From Hyphomicrobiales bacterium (GTDB taxonomy: Bacteria > Pseudomonadota > Alphaproteobacteria > Rhizobiales > Rhizobiaceae): a stretch of 64,000 bases of DNA. The stretch lies in assembly GCA_900468535.1 (NCBI GenBank), contig UBTY01000041.1, forward strand, positions 62,001-126,000, in the 5' to 3' direction. The translations under genes were made by a program, and so were the position numbers. Below the pieces are notes generated by a model. The model worked only from the letters and a program-made list of their open reading frames with translations. It was not told the origin of the DNA and did not search any database. Positions 1 through 7,566 of this stretch are shown piece by piece (the first letter of the stretch is position 1; each line of letters begins with the position of its first letter).

Positions 1-270
1 GCCGTGCAGGAATGGAAACTGCGCGGCAGCGAAACCCCTGTCGGCCAAATCGCCGCGATGACCGGAACCGATGTCGCCACCTATACACGCGACCGACCGG
101 GCGTCAGCGCCTTCGTTCTCAAGGACGGCGTCGTCTACCACACCTACTCCAGCTACGCGCGCGGCGTCGACGGCATTTGGGGCGTGTATCAGTGGCTCGA
201 CCGCGCGCCGCTCGGCCGGAACGAACAAGGCATCTGGTGGCGCCTTCACGACGAGTACGGCCGGGGATGA
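1..270 (+). CDS. DUF899 family protein, C-terminal fragment
   Basis: The reading frame is open from the first base of the window and ends with TGA, giving the last 89 residues of a longer protein. The segment with KDGVVYHTYSSYARG, WLDRAPLGRNE and a final RLHDEYG matches the C-terminal end of the DUF899 family. These are thioredoxin-fold proteins, usually about 220-250 residues long, with no firmly established reaction. The next gene starts 4 bp after the stop, so the two are probably one transcript. The N-terminal part lies outside the window. Confidence 0.8.
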   Translation, partial: AVQEWKLRGSETPVGQIAAMTGTDVATYTRDRPGVSAFVLKDGVVYHTYSSYARGVDGIWGVYQWLDRAPLGRNEQGIWWRLHDEYGRG

Positions 271-274
271 GACC

Positions 275-556
275 ATGGCTTCCGCTCACCAAACAAGGCC
301 CAACCCATCGGTCCGGGCGCCGGCAGTTCCGACGGCAAGCATTGTCGGCTGGCTTTGCCTCGCTGCGACGCCGACCTTTGCCATCATGGCGATAGTCACA
401 TTCACAGGCGGCGGAGGAGACATGATCTGCTCCGCAATGCCGGACTCTTTGCCGGTGGATGGCATGACGACTATGTACCTTCTGATGGCCGCCTTCCACA
501 TGCCGCCGTGGCTACGGCTGATGTCTGGTCATTCGATCGAGGCCGACCGGCGTTGA
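275..556 (+). CDS. small conserved membrane protein
   Basis: This 93-residue protein begins at an ATG 4 bp after the DUF899 stop. A hydrophobic helix lies at about residues 22-45, followed by a second moderately hydrophobic stretch around MTTMYLLMAAFHMPPWL. Small membrane proteins of this kind occur beside DUF899 genes in rhizobia and bradyrhizobia (from memory). The function is unknown. The tight spacing suggests translational coupling to the upstream gene. The open frame extends further upstream, but that part lies inside DUF899. Confidence 0.6.
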   Translation: MASAHQTRPNPSVRAPAVPTASIVGWLCLAATPTFAIMAIVTFTGGGGDMICSAMPDSLPVDGMTTMYLLMAAFHMPPWLRLMSGHSIEADRR

Positions 557-721
557 TCCCAGCCGGAGCCGGCGTCCTGAAGTTTCCGCATCCCAACCAT
601 GCTTGGGGCGCGGTCTTTCGAAGACAGCGGATTGGGCCGAGCGCCGGAAGGTCGATCGGTAAAAGGCACTCTACTCACGCCGATATCCAGGGGATGACGA
701 CAAGTTCGGGTCTCCTTGCGA

Positions 722-1363
722 TCAGCGCTGGAACGTCAGGTGAATGGTACCGCTCGGTGCAGTTTCTGATTTGACTGTGTAGCCAGCTTCTAGGCCCCGA
801 AGATCGTCCCACAAACGTATGCCACGCCCGAGCAAAATCGGCGTAATTGCGACGTGCAAACGATCGACCAAACCTGCTTTCAGAAAGTCGCGGACCACCG
901 TCGGCCCGCCGCCGACCCGGACATCCTTCCCCATCGCGGCCTCCGTTGCGCGCTTGAGCGCCTCAGCCGGACTCGCATTCAGGAAATGAAAGGTCGTGCC
1001 TCCTGCCATTTCGAGGGCGGGGCGCTGCCTGTGGGTAAGCACGAAAACAGGAACCCGGAACGGTGGCTCCTCGCCCCACCAGCCACGCCAACTGGGATCG
1101 TCGGGGAAGTTATGAAGCCCGAACATTCCGGCGCCCATGATCTCTGCACCTACATTCTCGAAGTACTCCCTGGCATAGTCATCGTCGACACCCGTGGTCC
1201 CGGCCCCGCTGGTGTCCTTGAATACACGCTCACGGAAGGTTCGCGTTGCGACGTAAGCGCCGACGAGACGCGGCCAGTCTTCTCCGAACGGCACTTCCGG
1301 TGTCTGGTCCGTCGTTGTCGCGAATCCATCGAGCGAGACCATGAGATCAACACGTACTGCCAC
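722..1363 (-). CDS. dihydrofolate-reductase family protein (RibD C-terminal-like)
   Basis: This 213-residue protein has the RibD/DHFR-like fold. The N-terminal strand VRVDLMVSLDGFATT is followed by an internal GAEIMGAGMFGL, and the C-terminal segment GGGPTVVRDFLKAGLVD plus LHVAITPILLGRG is characteristic of the family. The start is a GTG with AAGGAG seven bases upstream, preferred over the longer frame beginning at 1408. It diverges from an ArsR/SRPBCC pair, a common bacterial arrangement. Members are predicted NADPH-dependent reductases with unknown substrate. Transcription is probably controlled by the palindromes in the shared promoter region. Confidence 0.85.
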   Translation of the reverse strand: MAVRVDLMVSLDGFATTTDQTPEVPFGEDWPRLVGAYVATRTFRERVFKDTSGAGTTGVDDDYAREYFENVGAEIMGAGMFGLHNFPDDPSWRGWWGEEPPFRVPVFVLTHRQRPALEMAGGTTFHFLNASPAEALKRATEAAMGKDVRVGGGPTVVRDFLKAGLVDRLHVAITPILLGRGIRLWDDLRGLEAGYTVKSETAPSGTIHLTFQR

Positions 1364-1420
1364 TGGAACTCTCCTTGTGAGTGGGTGAACCGCCAAAGTC
1401 GGCAACAAGACCTCAATACT

Positions 1421-1467
1421 AAGGCAGGTGCCTTTATATATAATCCAAACACTAAGGCAAGTGCCTT
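1421..1467. promoter_or_regulatory. twin palindromic operators between the DHFR-like gene and arsR-like gene
   Basis: Two near-identical 14-bp palindromes, AAGGCAGGTGCCTT (1421-1434) and AAGGCAAGTGCCTT (1454-1467), lie 33 bp apart, about three helical turns. Both are embedded in the longer direct repeat ACTAAGGCARGTGCCTT. They sit in the divergent promoter region next to an AT-rich stretch at 1434-1446. Autoregulation by the adjacent ArsR-type protein is the simplest reading, but it is inference. Confidence 0.7.
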
Positions 1468-1510
1468 ATTGTTATTGACGACCGCACGAACTCACTTTAC
1501 TGAGCTATGT

Positions 1511-1858
1511 ATGCCCTATCATTCGACCCCTCTCGATCTTGCCTTTCACGCGCTGAGCGACCCCACCCGGCGTGCGGTCGTATCGCGACTGTCTCGAGGC
1601 GAGGTGCCGGTCAGTGTGCTTGCCGAACCTTTCGATATGGCGCTGCCCTCCTTCGCACAGCATCTCAAGGTCCTCGAGGACTGCGGGCTGATCGCCAGCG
1701 AGAAGCGCGGCCGTAGCCGCTGGTGCCGACTGGTGCAGGCGCGCTTCGATGAGGCGGCGGAGTGGATGCTGGCAGAGCGTCGGAGCTGGACGGAGCGGCT
1801 GGACCGGCTGGAAGCCTACCTGGACAAGACCCAAGAGGATGATGAAGTACATGACTAA
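1511..1858 (+). CDS. ArsR-family winged-helix transcriptional regulator
   Basis: The 115-residue protein has the ArsR fold. ALSDPTRRAVVSRLSRGE forms the first helices, and SVLAEPFDMALPSFAQHLKVLEDCGLI-type helix-turn-helix and wing regions follow at about residues 35-70. No metal-binding cysteine pair such as ELCVCDL is present, so it is of the non-metal subgroup usually paired with SRPBCC proteins. The stop overlaps the start region of the next gene, so the two are co-translated. The promoter region carries twin palindromes that are good candidates for its operator. Confidence 0.9.
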   Translation: MPYHSTPLDLAFHALSDPTRRAVVSRLSRGEVPVSVLAEPFDMALPSFAQHLKVLEDCGLIASEKRGRSRWCRLVQARFDEAAEWMLAERRSWTERLDRLEAYLDKTQEDDEVHD

Positions 1859-2330
1859 TCCGTTTGAAACCTGGTCGCTTGACCGGGAGATAGTGCTGGT
1901 GAAGGTGCTGAACCACCCGCGCAACAGGGTCTTTGCCGCCTGGATGGACCCCAATGCACTTGCTCAATGGTATGGCCCCGCGGGCCTGAGTATCGAGAGC
2001 CACGAAGCCGACATCCGGGAGGGCGGGGTCTGGCGTTTTGACATGGTGGGTGTGTTCGAAGGGCAAGAGCAGCGCTTTCCGAACCTCATGCGCTTTCTGG
2101 AAATCGTGCCTAATGAGCGGATCGTCATGGATTATGGCACGCCCGAGCCGGGGGATCCCGACCGTTTCCGCGTTACCGTAACTTTCGATGAGCAGAGCGA
2201 CGGCAAGACGGTGCTGACGATGCGCCAGCTTCACCCCACCCCCGAGCGGCGGCGGTTCGTCATTGGCTTCGGCGCGGTCGAATACGGGCTGCAGACGCTC
2301 GATGGCCTCGAAGCGTGGCTGGACGGCTAA
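1851..2330 (+). CDS. SRPBCC (AHSA1-type) domain protein
   Basis: The protein has about 159 residues. FAAWMDPNALAQWYGP near the N-terminus, the central GGVWRFDMVG, the FLEIVPNERIVMDYGTPEPG segment and the C-terminal GLQTLDGLEAWL are typical of the AHSA1/SRPBCC ligand-binding fold. Possible ATG starts lie at 1839, 1842 and 1851; the last gives a protein beginning MTNPFETWSL and overlaps the ArsR gene by 8 bp. Proteins of this kind bind hydrophobic ligands. The partner regulator and the divergent reductase suggest a small detoxification unit, which is inference. Confidence 0.85.
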   Translation: MTNPFETWSLDREIVLVKVLNHPRNRVFAAWMDPNALAQWYGPAGLSIESHEADIREGGVWRFDMVGVFEGQEQRFPNLMRFLEIVPNERIVMDYGTPEPGDPDRFRVTVTFDEQSDGKTVLTMRQLHPTPERRRFVIGFGAVEYGLQTLDGLEAWLDG

Positions 2331-2444
2331 TCATCCTGGTCGTGTGGCGGCGCCTTCTCCGAAAAGACCGGCCCGCCACAAATCCAACCGTGCTGTGAAG
2401 TCACCCTGCTTGAACGAGCGACGATCGAGACCTAAATTGGCGGA

Positions 2445-3434
2445 ATGCTTGACCATTCGTCTCCACCGTTGTCGCCTTCGACGATCCCCATGGATGCGCT
2501 CAGCGAAGTCCTGCAAGACTTCCGCCTGAGTGGAGTGAACTATGGACGCTGTGAACTCAGGCATCCATGGAGTATCGCCTTTCCGCAGCAACCGCTGCTT
2601 CGCTTTCACTTTGTCAGCCGCGGCCCGAGCTGGATTTATACCGAGGCTCAAGGGTGGCAGGAACTGAACGATGGCGACCTTGTGCTGTTGCCGCAGGGTA
2701 TCGCACATCGGTTGGCGAGTTCGCCGGATGTTGAAGGCGATTCACTGAAACGCTGTCAGATAACGAGCCTGGGAAGCAATGTCTGTGAAGTGGTACAGCA
2801 GGGAAGCGGCGCGACCAGCACCCTTTTCTGCGGCTCGATGGCTTTGGGTGCGCATGCGCTTAACCCTCTGATTGCTTTGATGCCGCCCATCATCAGGGGC
2901 TGCGATGTGGCTGGCAACGACCCGATCATCGGGCCTCTGCTCGCCGCCATGACCGCCGAGGCAACGCAGCCCCAGATGGGTAGCGCCACGGTCCTGTCTC
3001 GCATGGCCGACTTGCTTGCAGCGCGTCTCATCCGCTGCTGGGTCAACTGCAGCGGCGCCTCGACGATGGGCTGGCTCGCGGCCATCCGGGATCCCCATAT
3101 CGGTCGTGCGCTGGCGGCCATGCACCGGGACCCCGGCCACAGTTGGACTCTCGAAAGCCTCGCCGGCGTGGCTGGCCAGTCGCGCTCGACTTTTGCCGAA
3201 CGCTTCAGCGCGATTCTGGGAGAAGGCGCGGCCCATTACCTCGCCCGACTGCGCATGCAGCTTGCCCGTGAACTGCTGGGGCAAAACGGCATGTCGGTTG
3301 CCGAAGTTGCTTCTCGTCTGGGCTACGAGTCGGAGGCGTCCTTCGCTCGCGCGTTCAAGCGCGTCACCAGTGTCTCACCCGGACTTGTGCGGCGCACAAG
3401 TTCCGGACTAACGGACATTAATTTCGGATTTTAA
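2445..3434 (+). CDS. AraC-family regulator with cupin-type N-terminal domain
   Basis: The protein has 329 residues. The N-terminal half (about 20-190), with LRFHFVSRGPSWIYTEAQG and GDLVLLPQGIAHRL, is the AraC cupin_6-type ligand domain. The C-terminal 100 residues hold two helix-turn-helix units: WTLESLAGVAGQSRSTFAERF, then MSVAEVASRLGYESEASFARAF. It lies 58 bp upstream of an MFS transporter on the same strand, the usual arrangement for an activator of an adjacent efflux gene. The inducer is unknown. Confidence 0.9.
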   Translation: MLDHSSPPLSPSTIPMDALSEVLQDFRLSGVNYGRCELRHPWSIAFPQQPLLRFHFVSRGPSWIYTEAQGWQELNDGDLVLLPQGIAHRLASSPDVEGDSLKRCQITSLGSNVCEVVQQGSGATSTLFCGSMALGAHALNPLIALMPPIIRGCDVAGNDPIIGPLLAAMTAEATQPQMGSATVLSRMADLLAARLIRCWVNCSGASTMGWLAAIRDPHIGRALAAMHRDPGHSWTLESLAGVAGQSRSTFAERFSAILGEGAAHYLARLRMQLARELLGQNGMSVAEVASRLGYESEASFARAFKRVTSVSPGLVRRTSSGLTDINFGF

Positions 3435-3492
3435 GATACATATCATCCGGCGGAGTTCGTTTATGAAGTCTCCAACCATAGGAGACATTTCA

Positions 3493-4701
3493 ATGACGGA
3501 CACATCATCGGCGCTTGGCGAGGCAACAATTGAGCTGGAGGCGCCTGAGCAAACCAACTGGACGGCGACGACCTGGTTTGCGGTTCTTTCGATGGCTGCA
3601 ACCAGTTTTGCGCTGGTATCGGCCGAGTTCCTGCCGGCAGGCCTGTTGACGCCACTGGCGCGCGACCTCGGGATCACGGAGGGAACGGCTGGGCAGGTCG
3701 TCACCGCCACCGCTTCCGTCGGCGCCGTCACTGCCCTGTTGAGCAACGTTCTCATCGGCAGACTGAACCGCAAGGCAGTGCTGGTCGGCCTCAGTGCCTT
3801 GGCGATCGCCTCCAATATTCTCGCATCGGTCGCGAACGATTTTTGGCTTTTGTTGCTGGGCCGGGCTGGGCTGGGCATCGCGCTAAGCGGCTTCTGGGCG
3901 CTCTCGGTCGCTGTCGTGGCGCGGCTGGTCGGAACCAATGCGACCGGCCGGGGCATGGCTATCGTCACTCTCGGCGTCTCTCTCGCCACAATAGCCGCGC
4001 CATCGGTCGGTGCCTTGATCAGCGACTGGCTGGGATGGCGCGTCGCCATGGCGATGACGGCCGGGCTCGCCGCGCTTGCCATGCTGCTGCAGGTACTCAG
4101 CTTGCCAACGCTGCCCGCAGATACAAGCAATAGTCTCGCCGATGTCTTCCGGTTGACGCGCCGGCGCGGCGTTCAACTGGGGATGCTTGCCATTCTCCTG
4201 CTGATGACCGGCCATTTTGCCGGCTCGGTCTATGTGCGTCCCTTCCTCGAACAGGTGACACTGCTTGAAACCGGATCGATCGCGGTGGCGCTGCTTGGTT
4301 TCGGCGTCGCCTCCGTCATCGGCAACGTCGCCGGCGGTCGAATGGCAGACACCAGCATTCGCCTGGCACTCGCCGTAACGGCGATACTGATGGCGCTTGC
4401 CGCATTCGCTCTTGTGCTTTGGGGCGTTCACGCCAGCGTCGCGTTCACTCTTGTAACCCTGTGGGGCTTCGCATTCGGCATGGCGCCGGTCGTGCTGCCG
4501 ACCAATCTTTCCCGTAGCGCACCCGATGCGCTCGAGGCGGCAGGTAGTCTGATGGTCGTCTCTTTCCAGGTCGCCATCAGCATCGGCGCTGTTTTCGGCG
4601 GCTATATCGTCGACCATTATGGCGCCGCTGGGCCGCTGACGCTTACCGCCCTCCTGGCCGCATTGACCGCCGGCTTGGCGCTGCTGCAACCGCGCGACTG
4701 A
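3493..4701 (+). CDS. MFS transporter, DHA1-type (AraJ/NepI-like)
   Basis: The 402-residue protein has about 12 hydrophobic segments. EFLPAGLLTPLARDLGITEGTAGQVVTA in the first loop region and LIGRLNRKAVLVGL between helices 2 and 3 are typical of DHA1 drug/metabolite efflux permeases. The start at 3493 is preferred over 3463 because GGAG lies upstream at a usable distance. A hairpin follows the stop. Together with the upstream AraC gene it forms a regulator-transporter pair. The exported compound cannot be told from sequence. Confidence 0.85.
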   Translation: MTDTSSALGEATIELEAPEQTNWTATTWFAVLSMAATSFALVSAEFLPAGLLTPLARDLGITEGTAGQVVTATASVGAVTALLSNVLIGRLNRKAVLVGLSALAIASNILASVANDFWLLLLGRAGLGIALSGFWALSVAVVARLVGTNATGRGMAIVTLGVSLATIAAPSVGALISDWLGWRVAMAMTAGLAALAMLLQVLSLPTLPADTSNSLADVFRLTRRRGVQLGMLAILLLMTGHFAGSVYVRPFLEQVTLLETGSIAVALLGFGVASVIGNVAGGRMADTSIRLALAVTAILMALAAFALVLWGVHASVAFTLVTLWGFAFGMAPVVLPTNLSRSAPDALEAAGSLMVVSFQVAISIGAVFGGYIVDHYGAAGPLTLTALLAALTAGLALLQPRD

Positions 4702-4750
4702 TCTTCGTGCGATGCATGGCGGCCTACAAACCTTGGCTGCACTACCGATA

Positions 4751-4780
4751 CAAGGTCGCTGGCAATCGCCAGCGGCCTTG
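4751..4780. terminator. hairpin between convergent genes
   Basis: A 13-bp stem with one mismatch (CAAGGTCGCTGGC paired with GCCAGCGGCCTTG) and a 4-nt loop lies between the MFS stop and the stop of the convergent PfpI gene. It has no long T tract, so it is only terminator-like. Its position between converging genes supports a bidirectional role. Confidence 0.55.
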
Positions 4781-4792
4781 TTGAATGAGGTG

Positions 4793-5500
4793 TCAGGCTG
4801 CCGTCGAGCCGATCGAGGACTTCATATCCTTGAGTAGTTTGACCAGCGCTTGAGCGCCGGCGGTCGAAGACGACGGATTCTGCCCCGTGATCAGCCTGCC
4901 GTCGGTGATGGCGAAACTCTGCCAGTTTGGTGCCTTCTCGTATAGCCCGCCAAGCCGCTTCAGCTCGTCCTCGACGAGGAACGGTACGACGTGCGTAAGT
5001 TGGACTTCTTCTTCCTCGCTATTTGCGAAACCTGTGACGCGCTTGCCCTTGACGATTGGCGCGCCCTGATAGGTTACCCGGTGCAGCACGGCCGGAGCAT
5101 GGCATACCGCCGCGACCGGCTTGCCTGAATTATAGAAGGACTCGATAAGGGAGATGGACTCCGGATTGTCCACCAGGTCCCACATCGGCCCGTGGCCACC
5201 CGGATAGAAGACGGCGTCAAAGCTCTCCGAACGCATGTCCTTGAGCTTCGACGTCGTGGCGAACACCTGCTGTGCCGCCGGGTCTTTCTTGAACCGCGTC
5301 ATGGCCGGTGTCTGGTTCTCCGGCAAATCGCTCTTGGGATCGACCGGCGGCTGCCCGCCCTTGGGCGAGGCAAGCGTCAGTTCCACGCCCGCATCTCGAA
5401 AAACATAGTAGGGCGCTGCCCCCTCCTCCAGCCAGAAGCCGGTCTTGCGTCCGGTGCTGCCGAGAATGTCATGCGAGGTGAACACCATCAGGATCTTCAT
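4793..5500 (-). CDS. DJ-1/PfpI family protein (Hsp31-like, type 1 glutamine amidotransferase fold)
   Basis: The 235-residue protein shows the class signature: SHDILGSTGRKTGFWLEEGAAPYY near the N-terminus with the conserved Glu, FYPGGHGPMWDL, and the nucleophile elbow AVCHAPAVL with the catalytic Cys and following His. The length and motif order match the Hsp31-like branch, which includes deglycase/glyoxalase III-like and chaperone activities. The actual activity is not determined by sequence. An AGGAGA box precedes the ATG. It appears monocistronic, facing the MFS gene. Confidence 0.88.
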   Translation of the reverse strand: MKILMVFTSHDILGSTGRKTGFWLEEGAAPYYVFRDAGVELTLASPKGGQPPVDPKSDLPENQTPAMTRFKKDPAAQQVFATTSKLKDMRSESFDAVFYPGGHGPMWDLVDNPESISLIESFYNSGKPVAAVCHAPAVLHRVTYQGAPIVKGKRVTGFANSEEEEVQLTHVVPFLVEDELKRLGGLYEKAPNWQSFAITDGRLITGQNPSSSTAGAQALVKLLKDMKSSIGSTAA

Positions 5501-5901
5501 CTGACGTCTCCTTCCTAGGTCGTTTCTGCAGCCAGGATCGGCTGAGCGCCCGGACTATGCGCTCAATCTGTCGCTCTGGCAGTTGGACATAGGTATCGGC
5601 AATACCTTTGTATCGGCGAGGCGCTCGCACATTTTTGCCGCGGTCTTCAGGAGGTTTCGATCGACGTGGTGAAGGATGAAGCGCAGTTCGTTAGAAGTCG
5701 CCGTGACCTTCCCCACCTTAATGGACACGGCGCGAATGATCTGTTGGCCCGTGGCAGGTTCGAGGCGATCCTCGAAACCGGTTACGGCCAAACGACATGG
5801 AAGATCGCCCTCGGCGCCGATCTCAAGCGGTTTGCCCGATCAGGACGCGCGGCTCGCACTAGAACTCACCTTGCAGTTCCAACCTCGAAGGATCCGCGAC
5901 G
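5501..5901. other. 400-bp stretch with no supportable gene
   Basis: Several short open frames occur on both strands (for example minus 5555-5791 and plus 5666-5974), but none shows a recognisable domain, a good ribosome-binding site or consistent coding bias. The stretch could hold the eroded remains of a gene. I see no clear terminator or repeat. Confidence 0.4.
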
Positions 5902-6237
5902 TCACGCTTTTGCCGAGATCGGAAAGAGCAACAAAGCCATGGACACCAACCCCAGAGCAATTCCTGCCATCTGAGAGACGGTCAGACGCTCATCGAAAAC
6001 GAAGAAGGCGATGATATTGATGAGGACGAGCTGCGCGACTGCCGAGATAGAAATCGCAAGGCCGAGCCCTCCTTCCCTCATCAACCGCACCATGACGAGA
6101 TTGCCGACGCAGTAAAGCGACAGGGAAAGGATGAGTATCCAGATATTGTTGGTGGCGATGAAGCCACGCGACGCGGTGGCCGCACTCAGGAAGACCGCCA
6201 TAGCGACAGCCAGCCACAGCAAGAACTCGACCTTCAT
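5902..6237 (-). CDS. small four-helix DMT/SMR-like membrane protein
   Basis: The 111-residue protein is almost entirely four hydrophobic helices: FLLWLAVAMAVFLSAAT, IWILILSLSLYCVGNLVMV, GLAISISAVAQLVLINIIAF and MAGIALGLVSMALLLFPI. FFVFDERLTVSQMAGIALGL is the classic end of an EamA/SMR unit. Proteins of this size work as dimers, as in small multidrug resistance exporters, though this one lacks an obvious EmrE-type AEVxG motif. It lies about 95 bp downstream of the desaturase gene on the same strand, so they may be co-transcribed. Confidence 0.7.
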   Translation of the reverse strand: MKVEFLLWLAVAMAVFLSAATASRGFIATNNIWILILSLSLYCVGNLVMVRLMREGGLGLAISISAVAQLVLINIIAFFVFDERLTVSQMAGIALGLVSMALLLFPISAKA

Positions 6238-6332
6238 GTGTTTCCTCGTAGGATTCTTCCTGCCAGTACGATCGCATGGGCCAGGAGATGACCCAACTTG
6301 CAATATCGGCCCAGGATCATGCGTTCATTGCG

Positions 6333-7349
6333 TCACGCGCCGTTCAGCTGTGCCTGGCCCGTCGACGTAACATCTTCATCCTGCGACACCGCAAGGGCGC
6401 CCGGATGGCTGTGTTGAGGGTGGCGCGGATCGTCATGCGGGCTCAGAAGGTAGCGTCGAGCAACGTCGAGATACCCATCGTAGACGAGACCGCCATTCAT
6501 GGAGACGAGCAGGTTGCGATCCCGACGGTAAAGACGAGGAATTCGGTACCACGGAATCCCGGGCCGGAGGTGATGAAGAACGTGCAGGTTGTTGTAGAGG
6601 AAGAGCAGGCCGAACAAGGGGCTGTTCTCAACGATCGCGGTGCGCTCATCGTGATGGTCGGCGTAACGGTGTTCTGCATATGACCGCAACCGCGTCAGCG
6701 CTGCCCCGACATAGACGAAGCCGAACGCATAAAGCCAGAATGGCATCTTGCAAACCACCATGACCCAGACGAGCAAAGCAGCGACCGCCAGTCCATGCTT
6801 CAGCCAGATCAGCGCTTTCTCGCGATTGCCGCTGACGATCGCCGCCGCTTCCTGAGCAAGAAAGCTCGCGATCATCACAAACGGACCAATCAGCAGTCTG
6901 CCAAGCAAGGTCATGTTCCAGGATGCGACCAGTTTGCCCACGCTCCCCAACCTGTCCCACGCGGCCTGGGTGAAGTAGGACGACTCCGGATCCTCGATAG
7001 GGTCCGTCAAATGCTCGTCCCGGTGATGAACAAGGTGAGCCTGCCGGTAGATGCGATAGGGAAGCCACAGGGAGAGTGGTGGCCAGCCGATCGCGTCGTT
7101 GATCGCCTGGTTTCGCGTCGGATGGCCATGAATGACTTCATGCTGGAGGGAGCCATGCCAGGCAACCAGCCATCCCCCGACAACAACCACGAGAACAAGC
7201 GGCAAGGAGTTCCAGAACCACGTGATCGCTATGAACCCTGAATAGATGACACCTGCAAGTAAAACTGTCTGCCATTCGATGCGTGCAACGGAAGTCTGTT
7301 TCGGGTGTTCAACTGCATTACGGTCAGAAGATGTTGTGTCGGCCACCAT
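6333..7349 (-). CDS. fatty acid desaturase / carotenoid-oxygenase-like membrane di-iron protein
   Basis: The 338-residue protein has the three histidine boxes of membrane desaturases: HGSLQHEVIHGHP, then HLVHHRDEH, and near the C-terminus NNLHVLHHLRPGIPW. Four or five hydrophobic segments separate them. These ligate a di-iron centre that oxidises acyl chains or isoprenoids. The boxes resemble the fatty acid desaturase/beta-carotene ketolase group more than acyl-CoA delta-9 enzymes, so the substrate is open. The start at 7349 has GGAG upstream; the frame continues to 7862 only by running through the divergent ABC gene. Confidence 0.85.
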   Translation of the reverse strand: MVADTTSSDRNAVEHPKQTSVARIEWQTVLLAGVIYSGFIAITWFWNSLPLVLVVVVGGWLVAWHGSLQHEVIHGHPTRNQAINDAIGWPPLSLWLPYRIYRQAHLVHHRDEHLTDPIEDPESSYFTQAAWDRLGSVGKLVASWNMTLLGRLLIGPFVMIASFLAQEAAAIVSGNREKALIWLKHGLAVAALLVWVMVVCKMPFWLYAFGFVYVGAALTRLRSYAEHRYADHHDERTAIVENSPLFGLLFLYNNLHVLHHLRPGIPWYRIPRLYRRDRNLLVSMNGGLVYDGYLDVARRYLLSPHDDPRHPQHSHPGALAVSQDEDVTSTGQAQLNGA

Positions 7350-7481
7350 TTGCTCCGAGGACGCTGATTCTTCAGGAAGTATACGGTGTGCTGCCGCCAC
7401 GCCGCACCGTAGCGCGTTCTCAGAACGGCTCAAAAAAAAGAAAATCCCCCATATACACAGGCTGAAACGGAAAATATTTAC

Positions 7482-7498
7482 TCTATCGAATTGATAGA
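7482..7498. promoter_or_regulatory. palindromic operator upstream of the ABC operon
   Basis: An inverted repeat with 6-bp arms, TCTATC-GAATT-GATAGA, lies in AT-rich DNA 68 bp upstream of the solute-binding protein gene. Its layout matches the palindrome at 13737-13757 (TCTATG-CATTA-CATAGA): same arm length, same 5-bp spacer, same outer bases. A shared regulator is therefore likely. Confidence 0.6.
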
Positions 7499-7566
7499 TA
7501 ATTGCCTTTAATCCGCGCAGACAAGAAAAAGCCCGCCGATCGGCAGGGTCAACGCGGAGAACCAGA

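Noticed and set aside
5555..5974. Two overlapping short open frames, one on each strand, as candidate genes
   Set aside because: Neither has a ribosome site, recognisable fold or composition unlike random GC-rich sequence; treated as a non-coding or eroded stretch.
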